A DNA stretch of 64,000 bases. It comes from Pseudoscleropodium purum (taxonomy: Eukaryota > Streptophyta > Bryopsida > Hypnales > Brachytheciaceae). The notes beneath the pieces were generated by a model. It saw nothing but the letters and a program-made list of their open reading frames with translations. It had not been told where the DNA came from and made no database searches. The stretch lies in assembly GCA_963969395.1 (NCBI GenBank), contig OZ017796.1, positions 42,026,243-42,090,242 on the forward strand, given 5' to 3'. The translations under genes were made by a program, and so were the position numbers. Positions 50,452 through 62,913 of this stretch are shown one piece after another (the stretch's first letter is position 1; each line of letters starts with the position of its first letter).

Positions 50452-50688
50452 CAAATGAAAGAAAGATCTCTAACGTCATTTATAAAGAAAAAAACCATAC
50501 CTACTAAGTAGAAAATCCTAGGGGCCATATCCTACTTAGGAAATGGCCTGCAAGAAAATAAATAAAGGAATCCAAAAAACATTTTTCTTCCTCACTCCTT
50601 GAATAACCAATGACATTGTTTGGTACATCTAGAGCTTCTAATTCTGGATCTAAAACTTATCTTTTCCTATTAACTATTCTCCAATGTA

Positions 50689-53567
50689 TCATTGAACCTT
50701 TGTTCTTGGGCGCAAGCTTGCTACTTGAATTGCTTCTTGGACATGAATATCATCTCCACCACTATCATCCAAAAATTCTTCTTGTTCTTCATCACTAAAT
50801 TCAATAGATACAAGCTCATTTATGAATTTCATATGCATAAATTGGAATGGTAGAACATTTGTAATGCTTTCATCATCTCTTAACGGTGAATTTTCCTCAT
50901 CTTCTAAACCAACTCTATGTGCTTCTTTTTTGTAGAGAACCTTGTAGAACCTAGCTTCATATTTGACAATAAGATGCCAACCTCTATTTAGACTATCCTC
51001 AATAAAGAACATTTCATCTCCATCAAGAGGATAAACAAAGGGATCATGTCCTACTAGGTGAGATGGCATAAAGTTGCATGTACATTTGCATGCAAACTTG
51101 CATTCATCAACGAGAACTCTAGGGTTTTCACAAAGGATTGGTTTACTATCATACCAATCTCCTTTCAATAATATTGTTGTGAAAGATGTAAATTTAACTT
51201 CAATAATATTTCAGATTTTTCCATAGTACTTAATTGTGCAAAGTTCTCCATTGACATCAAAGTCATGGAATGAACATGCTATACCTATACATATATAATT
51301 CAATAGATATAGTAATACAAAAATTTATTAAATTTCACCTTTGAAGTGAAAAGTCTACAATCACTATATATCTTTAAAAAAATTAAAGAATAATAGAATA
51401 GATATGAATGAAATAATAATTACATGCATATAATAAATATACCAAAAAAATGGATTTCTTTTATTCAATTTAAGTATTCTCAATACATGAAAATAAGGTT
51501 ATATTATGAATTATGATTTTTTCATTTAAATAAATCAAGTGATTGAATTTTAGTATTTTGAATATATAAAATGAAGGATATATTCTAAAGTATGATTTTG
51601 TCAATATAATTGCTAAGAAAATGAAAGCTTTATGACATTTAGGAATACAATGGATAAAAAATTATATCAAATATTATATATTTCAAAATAATTGAAATCA
51701 TCTATACATCTAATTTTATTGCATATTGCAACCTTGGTGGATTATACTACAAAACAATTATAATGATAATATATAGTTTCTACCTGAATCTTGAGTCTTT
51801 TTACCAACATCTCGTGCAACCACTTTTAGATACTTCCCTATAGCCCACATGTGTGCAAAAAATTTGGCTTTTGGATGTGGGCTAAGTGCAATGTTATACT
51901 CACAATTTGGTAGGAGGTGACCCAACACAATTTGGGTTCTCATTTGCGTAAGGGCCTATTCACCAAAATCCACTTCATTATCTTCCACCTCTACAACATA
52001 CTGTCTTCTCCAAATAAATGCTCCAAGCAAAGGTCATTTTTCAATACAAAGTTGTGAACTTGTTTCAAAAAAATCCTCCCCACTGCATCTTCATCAAAGC
52101 GTTGCATTTTATAGGCTTTAGGCAATACCATCTCTAATAAACTTGGATCTTCTTTTAGCTTTCACAATTGAGGTACATTTAGTGCCAATCGGGTTGTGTA
52201 CTTAGTAGTATATTGCATTGCCTGTATTAAAATATATTCTTCAGCCATAGAATCCTTTGGATGAGCCTTTTGTCTAATCCAACTTTTCAAATCTTTCATA
52301 TATCATTCTAAAAAGTACATCCAATAGCATGATATAGGTCCACACAATTCAACTTCTTCTACTAAATGCCATATCAAGTGCACTTGAATGTCAAAAAAAC
52401 TTGGAGGGAAATTTCTTTCCATATCACACATCAATTCTATTGCCATTGTCTTCATACCAAAAATCTCTAATAACTTGATTTCTTTGCTAGATATCCAATG
52501 AAATAGTTCTCCCAAATGATAGACAATGCTTCGTAGTTTTTCATTGAGGACGTCTCTCACTAGAATAAGAAGTAAATCATGCAATAGATTGTGATAATCA
52601 TGTGTCTTCATGCCTATAATATTGTTGTCCACAAATTTATATTCAAAAGAAGATTCATAATTTTTTGGAGTCCTTGTGGTTTGTAGCACATCAATTACTT
52701 GGGTAAATTCAATCTTCTTAAAAATCCAAAGTGTAGTGGTAGAATATTCTTGGATTGGATCTATATATCCTTCATAATTTCCATATTCTTCATTTTCATT
52801 CTTTGTGACTCTAAATCAACTTTAGTATCCTTTGCATTTGTGAAGGTCTTGAAAGGAGATGAACACACATTTTTTTCTATATGCATGGGATCAAGAAGGT
52901 GTTGTATCATTAATTCCTGCATACAAAACAATTCAATTTCTATTCTTCAATATTCAAAAGTTTGTCATGTTAATGCATATAATTAAAAAATGGATTATGT
53001 ATTATCATGGTAGTATGGAAGAAAATAATGCTTACTACCTAATATTCAAGGTCACAAAACTTTGAATACCTTGTCATGCTACTTTTTAAAAGTTGTAATG
53101 ATTGAGTATCAATTTTTCCTCATTGTGATAACCAATAGCAACCATCCATCCTTTGAGGAGGCTTTGAAATGGGCCCACCTTTCCATTGAATTGGCTAGCA
53201 ACTTCATTTGACTTCCATAGATGGCCTCTGGTAAATATCTCCAATATCGATGATATATGATCTTATCTAATTCTTTTGCATAGTAAGAATTAACATGCTC
53301 AGGTTCATAGGGTGGACATGCAAACCAACCTTGCATTTGCAAAAAAGATGCTACACCATATCTTGGATAATCATGCATAGTCCACAAAAGTATGGCCTTT
53401 ATTATAAATGACTTTTTAGTGTTGACATCAAAAGATTTTGCTCCATCTATCCATAATTTCTTCAATTCATCAACAATAGGTGCCAAGTAAAGGTTCATAT
53501 CTTTCACTTTCCTTTTTCTAGTACATGTACAACACGTATTATTCATATTTATCTTAGTATGTCTCAA
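50689..53567 (-). pseudogene. CACTA (En/Spm-type) transposase relic, Tnp2 family
   Basis: Minus-strand fragments in the order of a plant CACTA transposase. 53567-53109: Tnp2 core (NLYLAPIVDELKKLW, LLWTMHDYPRYG, YWRYLPEA). About 52,905-52,780: MHIEKNVC. 52689-52303: DUF4218-like (MKTHDYHNLLHDLL, FPPSFFDIQVHLIWHLVEE). About 52,290-51,950: WIRQKAHPKDSMAEEYI. 51168-50689: DUF4216-like tail (KGDWYDSKP, FFIEDSLNRGWH). Several in-frame stops and frameshifts separate the pieces (for example TGA after MYFLE), so no functional enzyme remains. The N-terminal part and both CACTA ends were not found. Only the broken state is described. Confidence 0.85.
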
Positions 53568-53628
53568 TTATATGCTATGAAAATTGTTGAAATGCATTTT
53601 TATATCCCATAACAATATATGAGTAGAT

Positions 53629-53888
53629 GGCAAATCTTGTTAAATTGGCAGTATTCCAAATGCCATTTTCACATCTTGACATCTAGGACAAATATACATT
53701 GCTAACATCTAGGTCAATTTTAGATTTCAGAAATCTAGGACAGATATAGATATTAGACCAAGTAGTCTAAAAAATCTAGGATTGGTATAGATTTCAAACA
53801 TTTAGAATTAGTACAGATTCTAGTACAGGAAAAATACTTCAAACTACGCAGTTTAAACTACTAAAAACGCCAAATTAACGAAATTCAT
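53629..53888. mobile_element. MITE of the GGCGAATTTCGTT family
   Basis: Left GGCAAATCTTGTTAAATTGG, right CGCCAAATTAACGAAATTCAT. The interior has several spaced CTAGGAC/ATAGATTTCA units and aligns along its length with 58,894-59,199. Confidence 0.65.
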
Positions 53889-55983
53889 GTTGTAGTCCCT
53901 ATTTTCAAGTATTATTGTATCTTAAGTCTTAGATGTATATAACAATCAACTAAAATAGGTAAATAAAAATTTAACCATACTATAAACATAAAAGTATATT
54001 ACAATATGGTAGTTTACTTCTTCCTTATTTAAATCAAAAAAATTTTAGAATCATACTATAAATATGTTTGTAGTTGCTAAATCCAATTTGTAATTGCTTA
54101 ATCCAATACAACTTGGCGTCAAAGTAAAGTAGATATTAGTGAAGCATTTGGCGCTAAATTCAAATCTAAAATTGCTTCATTGAACAATCAGGTGAATGCA
54201 AAATAATTAGGCTGTTCATTTTCCTCCATTAGAGTTTAGTTTTGTACTCACATCCAACACTATGCACCTGATGGATCTTTTTTGGGATGTTGTAGCATTA
54301 TACCAAGCTCAATTTTATAATTAGGTTCAAAACCTATGATCTAGAAAGAGGGATGCAAAACTTATCCTTACCAACGACAATAAGATGAGTTGCTAGAATG
54401 TTGCTTTACACCAATTAATTTTAGTATGACGCACTACTCTTCCTTGTTTTCTATCAGATTAACTTGTTTGTCTTAGCATGCTTAGTTAGGATTCTTTTCA
54501 GGTATTTCTCTTTCTTTTTGATGGTTCACTATTTGCTCTTATTGAAGCAGCAAATGTTTATTTTTGTGCGTTCTCCAATTTGGTGTTACTAATGGCCTAT
54601 TTGACCCTGAAAACCTTAGAAATGGAGCACCCTAAACACTAGTGACAAAGACTCATAGAGCTTGGTTCAAAAGCTATCAATGGTATTCCTTGACCTAAAT
54701 TGGCTACTTGTTAGATGTGTGCTTGTTTTCCAAAAATATTAGATTTTTAATTGTGGGCCAATATGTGACTTGTAAGGTTTTAGGTCTTCAAGGTTGCTAC
54801 CAAACTATTAGAAGTTCACAACTTAAACAAGTTTGAGATTCTTAAGATTCAAGGTACGTCAACAAAAATTTTGCATGTTGTGTCAAAAGTAAAAGAAGCG
54901 TAGAAGATTGGGAAATTCAAGCAATGCTAGGTATGATTGTTGTGTTGTCACTTTATTTTCAATCTAGATTCAAATCTTTCCATCTAAAGAATTTCATCAT
55001 GTTAGAATCCTTTGCTTGATGCATTTGAGTTATGAAGAATTGAAGCTTGAGCTAAAGAGACCTTGAATTGAAAAGTTCCACTTAGCAAATGATTCAAATT
55101 CCAAGGATTGCTATGCATATCTAGGTTTGAACTTTTCCATCTCAAAGTATACCAAACTTGATTAGTTGGTTTAGATAACTTATTGATTTTGTAGAATGAG
55201 CTAAGATTTGGGTCTTGAATGAATCATTTGAGGGTAGTTTGAGACTTGATTTGCAATAATCAATTTTTAAAGGTCAATATCAATCAATGAGCCTACGCGC
55301 ATCTTGATCATTTTGATTGGATTCTAAAGTTTTCAAGTAAGATTAAATCCTTTATGATAAAATCACTGAACCTTTTTTCACATTTATTGAGTACTTGTAT
55401 ACCACATGTTGCATAGATGGATAGTTGGCAGTGATCAAGTTCTTCCTGGCCCTATTGAAACCCTAAACACAAATCATAGTTGCTTAAGTAGACATGATAG
55501 TTGAAGGTAAGAATTGAAATGGGAACTAACATTTCTCCTAGGGTTGAACTTATTTCCATGAAATTTATACTTACATACTCTTAAATCTCATGAGTATTTG
55601 AAAAAAAAATTAATATATTTGTAAATTCCAATTTTGTTGCTCAATTCTTCAATAGATGAATCCTTCAATAGAGCAGTATTTAGATACTTTGACCCATTGT
55701 TTGAAAAAACTTCTCAAGTTGTTTGTTGTAACTAAGATGGAATAACATAGTTGAGGTCAAAGAATGGCCTTTCTTCCTCACGTTGATACATTGTCACCAA
55801 TTATGCAAGAAGCCCGGCTAATTTTCATTCGAAATACTAATTTGTTAATGAACAATAAATTATCAATTGAATGCAAGTGGGATAAATCAACGAAGGGTCA
55901 GTGAAGGCAAGTAAGACATCACGGGGAGGAACTAAACTTCTAGACACAAGCATGAAAAGGCTTCAACTAAAAAAAGGTTTCTA
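53889..55983. other. AT-rich intergenic sequence
   Basis: No ORF with recognisable motifs and no clear repeat ends. Confidence 0.45.
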
Positions 55984-57472
55984 TTGCAAAATCTTCTCAG
56001 TCAATTTGGATATAAGCAAGTATTGGTACCAACATCTCTGAAAGGCCACCTTTGTCTAGAAGACAATCCAAATCTAAAAAAAAAAGTCCCTCTCGGAGGT
56101 CCTTTGTTCATCATACAACTCCAAGAAACAAAGTCATATTGCAACAGGAGTAGAATAAGGAAGCAAATGGCCAGTGATTGCAACTTATGGCAGTGTTGGG
56201 GCTCAAGACCATCTCACCCTAACAACTAAACATTTTGGTTTACTATTTGGGGAGCAAGGTGATTTTGAAGGATCCGACATACACTTTCACAAGTATTCTA
56301 AAGCACTCCAAGTACAACAAGACCACTGCCAGAAGGATATGTTGCAAGATTCCTTGGTGAGAGCAAGAAGCATCTAAGAACTTTCTAATAAAACCTTTCT
56401 TGAAAATGTATTGAATTTAGCAAGTTATGACGAAGAACTTGCAATTGGATTTCCATCACCTACATATTATTCTAAAGAGGTTCTAGAGCATTTGTTATCT
56501 CTCTTGCCCCTTTGCAAGATTTTTTTTCAAGGCATCATGATATCGGAAACTTTTTGTCCCTTCCAGAACTAAATTCTAAATCGATTGATGTCCAGCAAGG
56601 CAAAATCACAAGCAAAGAAGAATTCTAGAAAAAGTTACAAGAACTTATTAGGGAGGAGAGAAGTACAAATAGAAGCAAGTGAAGAAGCTTCTAAAGAAGT
56701 TGAAAGAAAAAGATAAGATTTTAGGAGGGAATGAGGAGGTGTTTGCTACAAGTATAGGGACTCATGGATTGCAACAATCACTATAAGGAATTTCATCACT
56801 GAAGCCTCTAATATCCCTTTAAAGTAGATTTCAAGTATTGAAGGTCCAAGCCCTATGAGACAAATACAAAAGAAGAAGAATTTGTATTTATTCACAAGTA
56901 CATCTTTTAGTAAACTACCCTTTTCAAAAGCGGATTTAAGTAATTAGAGGGGAGCTGATGATATTCCTTCCTTTGAAGTTAATTCCTTGACAACATCTAT
57001 TGGAGAAATTTGGAAACAAATTCGTTGCTATGTCTTCAAGCAAGCAACTTATGAGCTTCTTTGGCACTTGAATTGGAATAAACAATGCTTGGAGTTGAAA
57101 GCTTAATTCACATTGAAGTTGTGCAAGATTTACCTTAGCCGTTTGGATTCCAAAAATATTCTCAAAGTAATTGGGGCCAACCTTCAAGAACATAGGACTC
57201 ACTTGAAGAAGAAATTTGAGAAATTCAATAATCCCAAACAAGTTTCAAAGCTTGCAGGATGCTCTAAGGAGTTACATAAGATCATCTACAAATCAATGAA
57301 GGACATAAAGAAGCAAAAGAAGGCTCGTTTGTATAAAGAGGCTACAAAAAAGCAATTGAACATACAAGAATCAACCCATCATTGTAGGCCAAGAGGAATC
57401 AAAGGCCTCCATAATTGCTTTGAGTGTGGTCCAAACTCTCTACTTGTCAATTTACAGTGTTTCAAAATCTAG
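55984..57472 (+). pseudogene. degraded ORF, possibly transposon-derived
   Basis: Two open stretches (55984-56229 and 57113-57472) lie in a zone with more balanced composition than its surroundings. The second is a Lys-rich, helix-forming sequence (HRTHLKKKFEKF, IYKSMKDIKKQKKARL). It extends upstream in the same frame (SIGEIWKQIRCYVFKQA) across a stop at 57104-57106. The HRTHLKKKF stretch is reminiscent of C-terminal regions of plant En/Spm-associated proteins, but this is weak. Function not recognised. Confidence 0.3.
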
Positions 57473-57797
57473 TCTAATAATCTTTAAAGGATTATTGAAA
57501 ATTAATGCAAACTTTGAGTGCATCTTCATCTATATTTTAAAATGTTGAATCAGTTTGAATAAAGTCATGATTTAAACTCAATAGAGAATGTTTATTTTAA
57601 TTTGCTCTTAATAAATTAGTTGCAAGGAGTGAATAGCTTGAATAAGTAACAATTTTATAAAGTGAATGCTTTAATGATTACTGTAGAAGTGAAATTTAGA
57701 CTTTCTATTAATGAAATCTTCAAACCTTTTATTGTTGGGCTCTAGTTTTCAACTTTGCATCTTGCATAAATCTTAAGTAGAGGTACTGATATATAGA

Positions 57798-57993
57798 CAC
57801 TATAAGAAACCTGTGTTTTAGGTGATGGATTTTAGGTGACATCCAATATAACAACCCATGTTTTTATGTCAACAATAACATCCACCATAACATCTTGACA
57901 TTATGGTGGACATTATTGTTGACATAAAAACATGAATTTATACATTGCATATCACTTAAAATTTATCACTTAATACATGAGTTTCTTATAGTG
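57798..57993. mobile_element. CACTA-type MITE, 196 bp
   Basis: Ends are CACTATAAGAAAC and its exact inverse GTTTCTTATAGTG. The 3-bp target duplication AGA flanks it (57795-57797, 57994-57996), as CACTA elements make. An internal inverted repeat of 34 bp (57857-57890 and 57901-57934, two mismatches) gives a central hairpin. It could once have been moved by an enzyme like the relic at 50.7-53.6 kb (inference). Confidence 0.9.
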
Positions 57994-58893
57994 AGATTAG
58001 AATTTCACATGGAGGTTGACTTAGTCCTTCTATTTTTGATAAAAAAAAAATGCTGAAAATTTAGATTGCTAAAAAGCCAAATTTCATACTATGCTTTAAC
58101 ATTCAAAGCATTAGAAATTGGAAATTAGACTAAAATATTTTTCTATTTTTATTATTGCACAATTAGAATAGAAGATATGGAAATTAATTTTTCAATTGCA
58201 ATATATTTTCCAATTGTGGTATCTATTATCTTTGTTATTGGTAATCCATTCTCCAATTGTAGCACTACATATGCTATATTTTCATAATGTGTATTGTTGT
58301 AGGTGGATTTCTTTAAGCAATTTTCAACTAATGAAGAACTTGAGTATAGTAAAGTACTTGGGTGATTGACTCTCAAAGTAAAAAAAAAAACCTTTGAAAA
58401 AATGTTGGATCCATGCAAAGACAAAACAGATTGCAATACTGAAAACCCATCCTCTAGCTATGATACTACTACTGTAAAAACTTTCTCAGATTCCAGTAGT
58501 TACAATAATACTTCTATTTCTAAGTCAGAGTGAGTATCAACCATGAACTTGTAATTTGATATATTTAACTATGTAGTTATTGTTGTGTTTAATATTCAGA
58601 TTGGGCTTACATTAATTTTGTATATAGCCATTGAATAGGATTACCCCAATAGGACAACATGTTCCTCTCCTTACTCTTGTAAAGATCTTGTGGATCTAAA
58701 AGGTTCAATAGATGACTTCATTGTTAACATGTAAAAACAAAAAATGCATCCATTAGTCTAGTAGTCCCATAAGCAATGACCAAGAGACTACGTCTTTTCA
58801 AAGGTAATTGTAAAACCACAAGTAAATTAGAAGTTTGTGCCTTGTATCCCACTTATTGAATTACAACATCATTAGGTGTATGTTTGTTCTTAT
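57994..58893. other. AT-rich intergenic sequence
   Basis: No gene. A 40-codon coding-like patch (about 58,400-58,530: MLDPCKDKTDC, then Ser/Thr-rich) ends at a GTGAGT donor-like site, without supporting exons. Confidence 0.35.
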
Positions 58894-59199
58894 GGCGAAT
58901 TTCATTAAAATGGCAATATTCCATATGCAATTTCCACACCTAGACATCTAGGACACGTGTACATTGCTAAAATCTAGGTCACTTTTAGATTTCAAAAATT
59001 TATAACTAACATAGATATTAGATCAAGCAACTTGAAAAATCTAGGACTTATATAGATTTCAAATATCTAGGAGGCTTGTAGATTTTGAAAATCTAATACC
59101 ACTATAGATTCTAGTATAGAAAAAACAGTTCAGACTGAATGATTTGAACCACTAAAAGTGCCAAATTAATGGAATACCACCATTTTAACGAAATTCGCC
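58894..59199. mobile_element. MITE of the GGCGAATTTCGTT family, best-preserved copy
   Basis: Left GGCGAATTTCATTAAAATGG and right CCATTTTAACGAAATTCGCC are near-perfect inverted repeats of about 30 bp that include (A)TATTCCA/TGGAATA. Interior CTAGGAC/TAGATTT units repeat irregularly. A clean target duplication could not be fixed. Confidence 0.7.
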
Positions 59200-60464
59200 A
59201 TTCTTGCTAATTTGAACATTTGCATGGTATTTTCAAGTGAGTAGTTTGGAAAATTCTTATTTTGTGGATTGTTTGTGAATTTTTTTTTAATACCATTTCT
59301 TGAATTATTAATTCCATCAAAACTAAAATGGATTATAATTTTGCAAGATGAATATGAGAAATTGATTATTGATGACAGAGCTATATTATTGATCATAGCA
59401 AGTGCTTCTGGTATGGCATGGTAAATGCTTTGAGAAGGAAAAAGGCTTGAAGAGAGTTTTCAACAATGAATTGCTAGGATCTTGAGTACTTGCATCTATT
59501 TCATTGACTAAAAAAATTGGAATAAAAAGTTTTTTATATATTGTTTCTTCAATACTATGGCTCATAGTCTACAATCTACATCCAATTGAAATGGAGTCTC
59601 TATGTACATGCAAATAAGCTACAGTGAAAGCTATGGTATTGAGCTATTTTAAATTTGTGAATAATTAAAATTCACTAAATTCATTAAATAATTGGCCAAT
59701 GAAGGATTGTCTCATGTGCCATTTTAGTGAAGTGAATTTTCAATGGCAACAATAATATGATTATGATTCCGGCCAATTATAGAAAACTTACCTTAGAAAA
59801 TTCTAAAATTGAAGCAATTGAAAATTCTACTGTGGCCAAAAATAGATAACTACTTTTGATAGAGTTTGCTATAGGGAACTTGAGTAAAGTTGTTCCCACA
59901 AAAGGAAAAAATGTTGCTTGATGCATATTCCAAAACATTGCTCTACCTGAACAAGGTTTCTTACGTGGCTCCAAATAACATTTCAAAGCATTGTAATTTG
60001 TAAAGTTTACTTTTGTAATGTATCAAGCAACATTATGGGTGTTGCAAAGGCCTCCAAGTTCTAGTAGTGTCTAGATTTGTCCATATTTATAGCAAGCTTA
60101 GATGAAGGTTTAGGAAATTTACATGTAGTGCATTGGTCTAGTGGTTGCACAAGTACTGCATGAATACTACACCAGGACTACATACTGTAAGGACTCCAAA
60201 TAGTCCAAGTGAAACTTTCAAGATTGCAAAGAGTGATTGACTACTTTGCCTTAGTTTACATAGTCGACATAAAATCTTCAAATGGGTTATTGCAAGAAAC
60301 ATTGGACCAATTTTTCATCACAATTAGAGTGACATTGTTGTCTTTCAATATAACTTTTGAATCCCAAGTCCTAAGAACTTGAAATTTTTATTGAAGATGT
60401 CTAATTTGATGATAATCAGATCCCTTATTTTTTAGAAATTAAAAAAAATCTTTTTATATTTAAA
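59200..60464. other. AT-rich intergenic sequence
   Basis: No gene or clear element ends seen; the short ORFs have no motifs. Confidence 0.45.
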
Positions 60465-62245
60465 ATTCAATTTTGTTAATGTGTCATACTTTGAGATTTA
60501 GGTTTTTTTACTACATTCAAAGTACCCAAATTGAATGATCTAGAGTAGAAATTTTGGTGGTTTATTTCTACACTAGGTAAGCATATGCCTACCAAAGGGC
60601 ATCTATAAATATATTATTTTATGTCCTCTAGGCCCATGCAAATATGACTCCCTTGTACAAGCACTTCTAAACATTGAAAATGGTGTAAACATCATTTTTT
60701 TGGTGAAATTTGATCACCATCAAGTCTTCTCAAGTGGCCAATTTTTAGGATTTTTTTATTCATGGTTTTTTATTTATTATTAATTTATACCTCATTCTTT
60801 ATATTTTTTTGTGACAATGTATCTTTTTTTCTCACAATACTATTTAAGTACTTGCAAGTAGTCTATATTACTTGCAACAATATTTTTAGCTATTGATTTT
60901 TCCAATCAATAGCTAAGACTATTTTGTAATGTAGTACTTATAATACTCTGCGACAACAGCTCAAATTTTGCCAAAATGCTACAAAAACCCACAATGTTTC
61001 TTGTAATGATCCAAATTGCCTCAATCAGTTTAGACATTTCAAGATACCTATAGCTAACTATTTCTTAACTCAATCAATCAACAAAAAAACCAAATCGATC
61101 TACAATTGAAAGATGAAGTTTGAAGAAGCATGCCACGCGAATAATTCTCAAGTCTTTGTAAGCTCAAATTAGGCCAAGAATCTCTATTGCATGCAAGAGT
61201 TGAAACCCATGATTTAACCTCTAAAGTCCTATTGTCCCCTTAAGGGACAAATTAGATTTTAGGCAAGTTTCTGTGACCTCAATTTTTGGTGAACTTTTTT
61301 GAAACTTTTCTAAAGTATAGAAAAATTGATTAGCTTTGTGCGAATATAATTTTTATTTCAATTGGTGCATGGGAGCAAAATTTATACCACACAAAGTCTA
61401 GAACTAAACTCGGTGGGTAGCACAAAATAAATTCTAATTTTTTTTTTCCTAAAATATTATATTTTTTCTATATGTGAAGCTTTGATTTGTTCTATTTGGA
61501 CTATTAATGATAAAGTTAAGGACAATCTTATTTTTTAACAATTTAAGCATCTTTTTTCTTCTATCTTGTACCTACTTCTACTTAACAATTTTTTAAAGAA
61601 TAATAATTAAGTTTGTGTACATAAATTTTTCATAAACTATCAATTCAATTCTCTACCATAAAGATTTAAAGCTCAAAACTCTGTTCTACAAAAAATAACT
61701 TTAAACACAGATATTTTGCAATATGTGCAGTCAAAATGTCTGAAATTTTTTTCACACATTCTTATACTAGTTAAATGTAAGATCCTATGGTCAGATGTGG
61801 AAAAATAAATTTCAAGTTTTTTACTATTTGCTATAGAAATAGCAGTTTTGATTGTTTTTTTGCACAAAAAAGGCCTTGGTCCTTTAGGGATTAATCATAT
61901 TCTTTATTTTTCAAAAATTCAAAAATTCGTTAATATTGAAAACTTTATTTTCATTTTTTTTACAATTTCAAGTTTAGTTGTTTTTGCTACTTCAAAATAC
62001 CCCAAATTAATGTTCTAAAGCTGAATTTTCAACAATCTATTCCCATTGTAGACAAGTGTATTTTATAATAGGGACATCTAAAAATAAATTATTTTATGTC
62101 TTCTATATTTGTGCAAATAAGGCTCCTTAGCACCCACACTTTTGAACAATGAAGATGATTTTGAACTCACTCTTTTAGTAAAACATGATTACCATCAAAT
62201 CCTCACAAATTGACCAAAAAATTTAATGCTTTTATGATTTTTAAA
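60465..62245. repeat. pair of diverged direct repeats of about 320 bp
   Basis: Bases 60,465-60,785 and 61,918-62,245 are old direct repeats. Shared landmarks in order: TTGTTAATG/TCGTTAATA, CCCAAATT, ATTATTTTATGTC, GCAAATA, TGATCACCATCAA/TGATTACCATCAA and AATTTTTAGG-like sequence. They could be worn LTRs or a segmental duplicate. No reverse transcriptase or gag motif lies between them. Confidence 0.45.
61218..61890. mobile_element. TTAA-flanked non-autonomous element, 673 bp
   Basis: Left CCTCTAAAGTCCTATTG, right inverted TCCCTAAAGGACCAAGG; TTAA on both sides (61214-61217, 61891-61894). The interior is homologous in inverse orientation to 30,090-30,597 (ACCATAGGATCTTA region). Confidence 0.65.
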
Positions 62246-62367
62246 TAATTTAAAAATCAAAGTCTTTATTTTTATCAAATTTTTCATCACATAATCTATT
62301 TTATAAATGACTTTCAAGCTACATTTGCTTTTATAATTTGAGATTTTGGTAACGCATTATTTTTAGT

Positions 62368-62515
62368 CAGGGTCGACACGATGTCCGGACGCGGCCGCTG
62401 ACATTCGTGGTCCCGGCGGACACAGCATCCACCGGGACCGCCCTGTCCGCCCCATCCGCTTTGATGGCCCTATTTCCCCCGACCACCCTATCCAAACTGC
62501 CCCGCGGTCACTCCC
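62368..62515. mobile_element. GC-rich islet with one hAT-like end
   Basis: Roughly 150 bp of very GC-rich sequence in an otherwise very AT-rich region. It starts CAGGGTCGACACGATGTCC, resembling the CAGGGTTGTCATAATGG end of the fold-back at 39,376, and has similar GTCCG/CGGAC content to the element at 42,472. No matching right end was found; probably a truncated copy. Confidence 0.4.
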
Positions 62516-62913
62516 TTAATCTTTAAACAATTAAATGTTAAATAAAGTGCAATGGTTCGCGATTTGTCATTAAGACAATGTCTCTTATAAGTTGAAAAAT
62601 TATAAAGTTTGACCATGAGTCCATGATAGTCTTGAAACTATGAAAAAATTCCAATTCATTTTCAGAAGGCAAACTAAAAAAGTTTGTGACTTCAAATATA
62701 TATATATACTATTTAAAAAATCGAGATCAACACAAATACAAACATAATCAATATGGGCAAAATATATTGAATTTAATATAGAATACCATACATTGTGCAC
62801 ATTTGGCTAATTGCACATATAATTTTTTTCATTCCAACTCTATATTTCTAAACTAATTTTTAATGCCTGTATAACCTATTCAAGTATTCAACTACTACTT
62901 CTACACTACCAAT

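Larger units (their letters stand above)
46736..50688. other. AT-rich intergenic sequence
   Basis: No intact gene. The only coding-like scrap is the VQ-motif-like stretch at 47,698-47,781. Bases 46,740-48,500 have more balanced composition than the rest and may be very old transposon remnants; nothing was recognised. A TTTA microsatellite lies at 50,420-50,448. Confidence 0.45.

Noticed and set aside
57113..57472. Intact small gene of 119 codons
   Set aside because: The same frame continues upstream across a stop at 57,104, so it is a piece of a longer decayed ORF.
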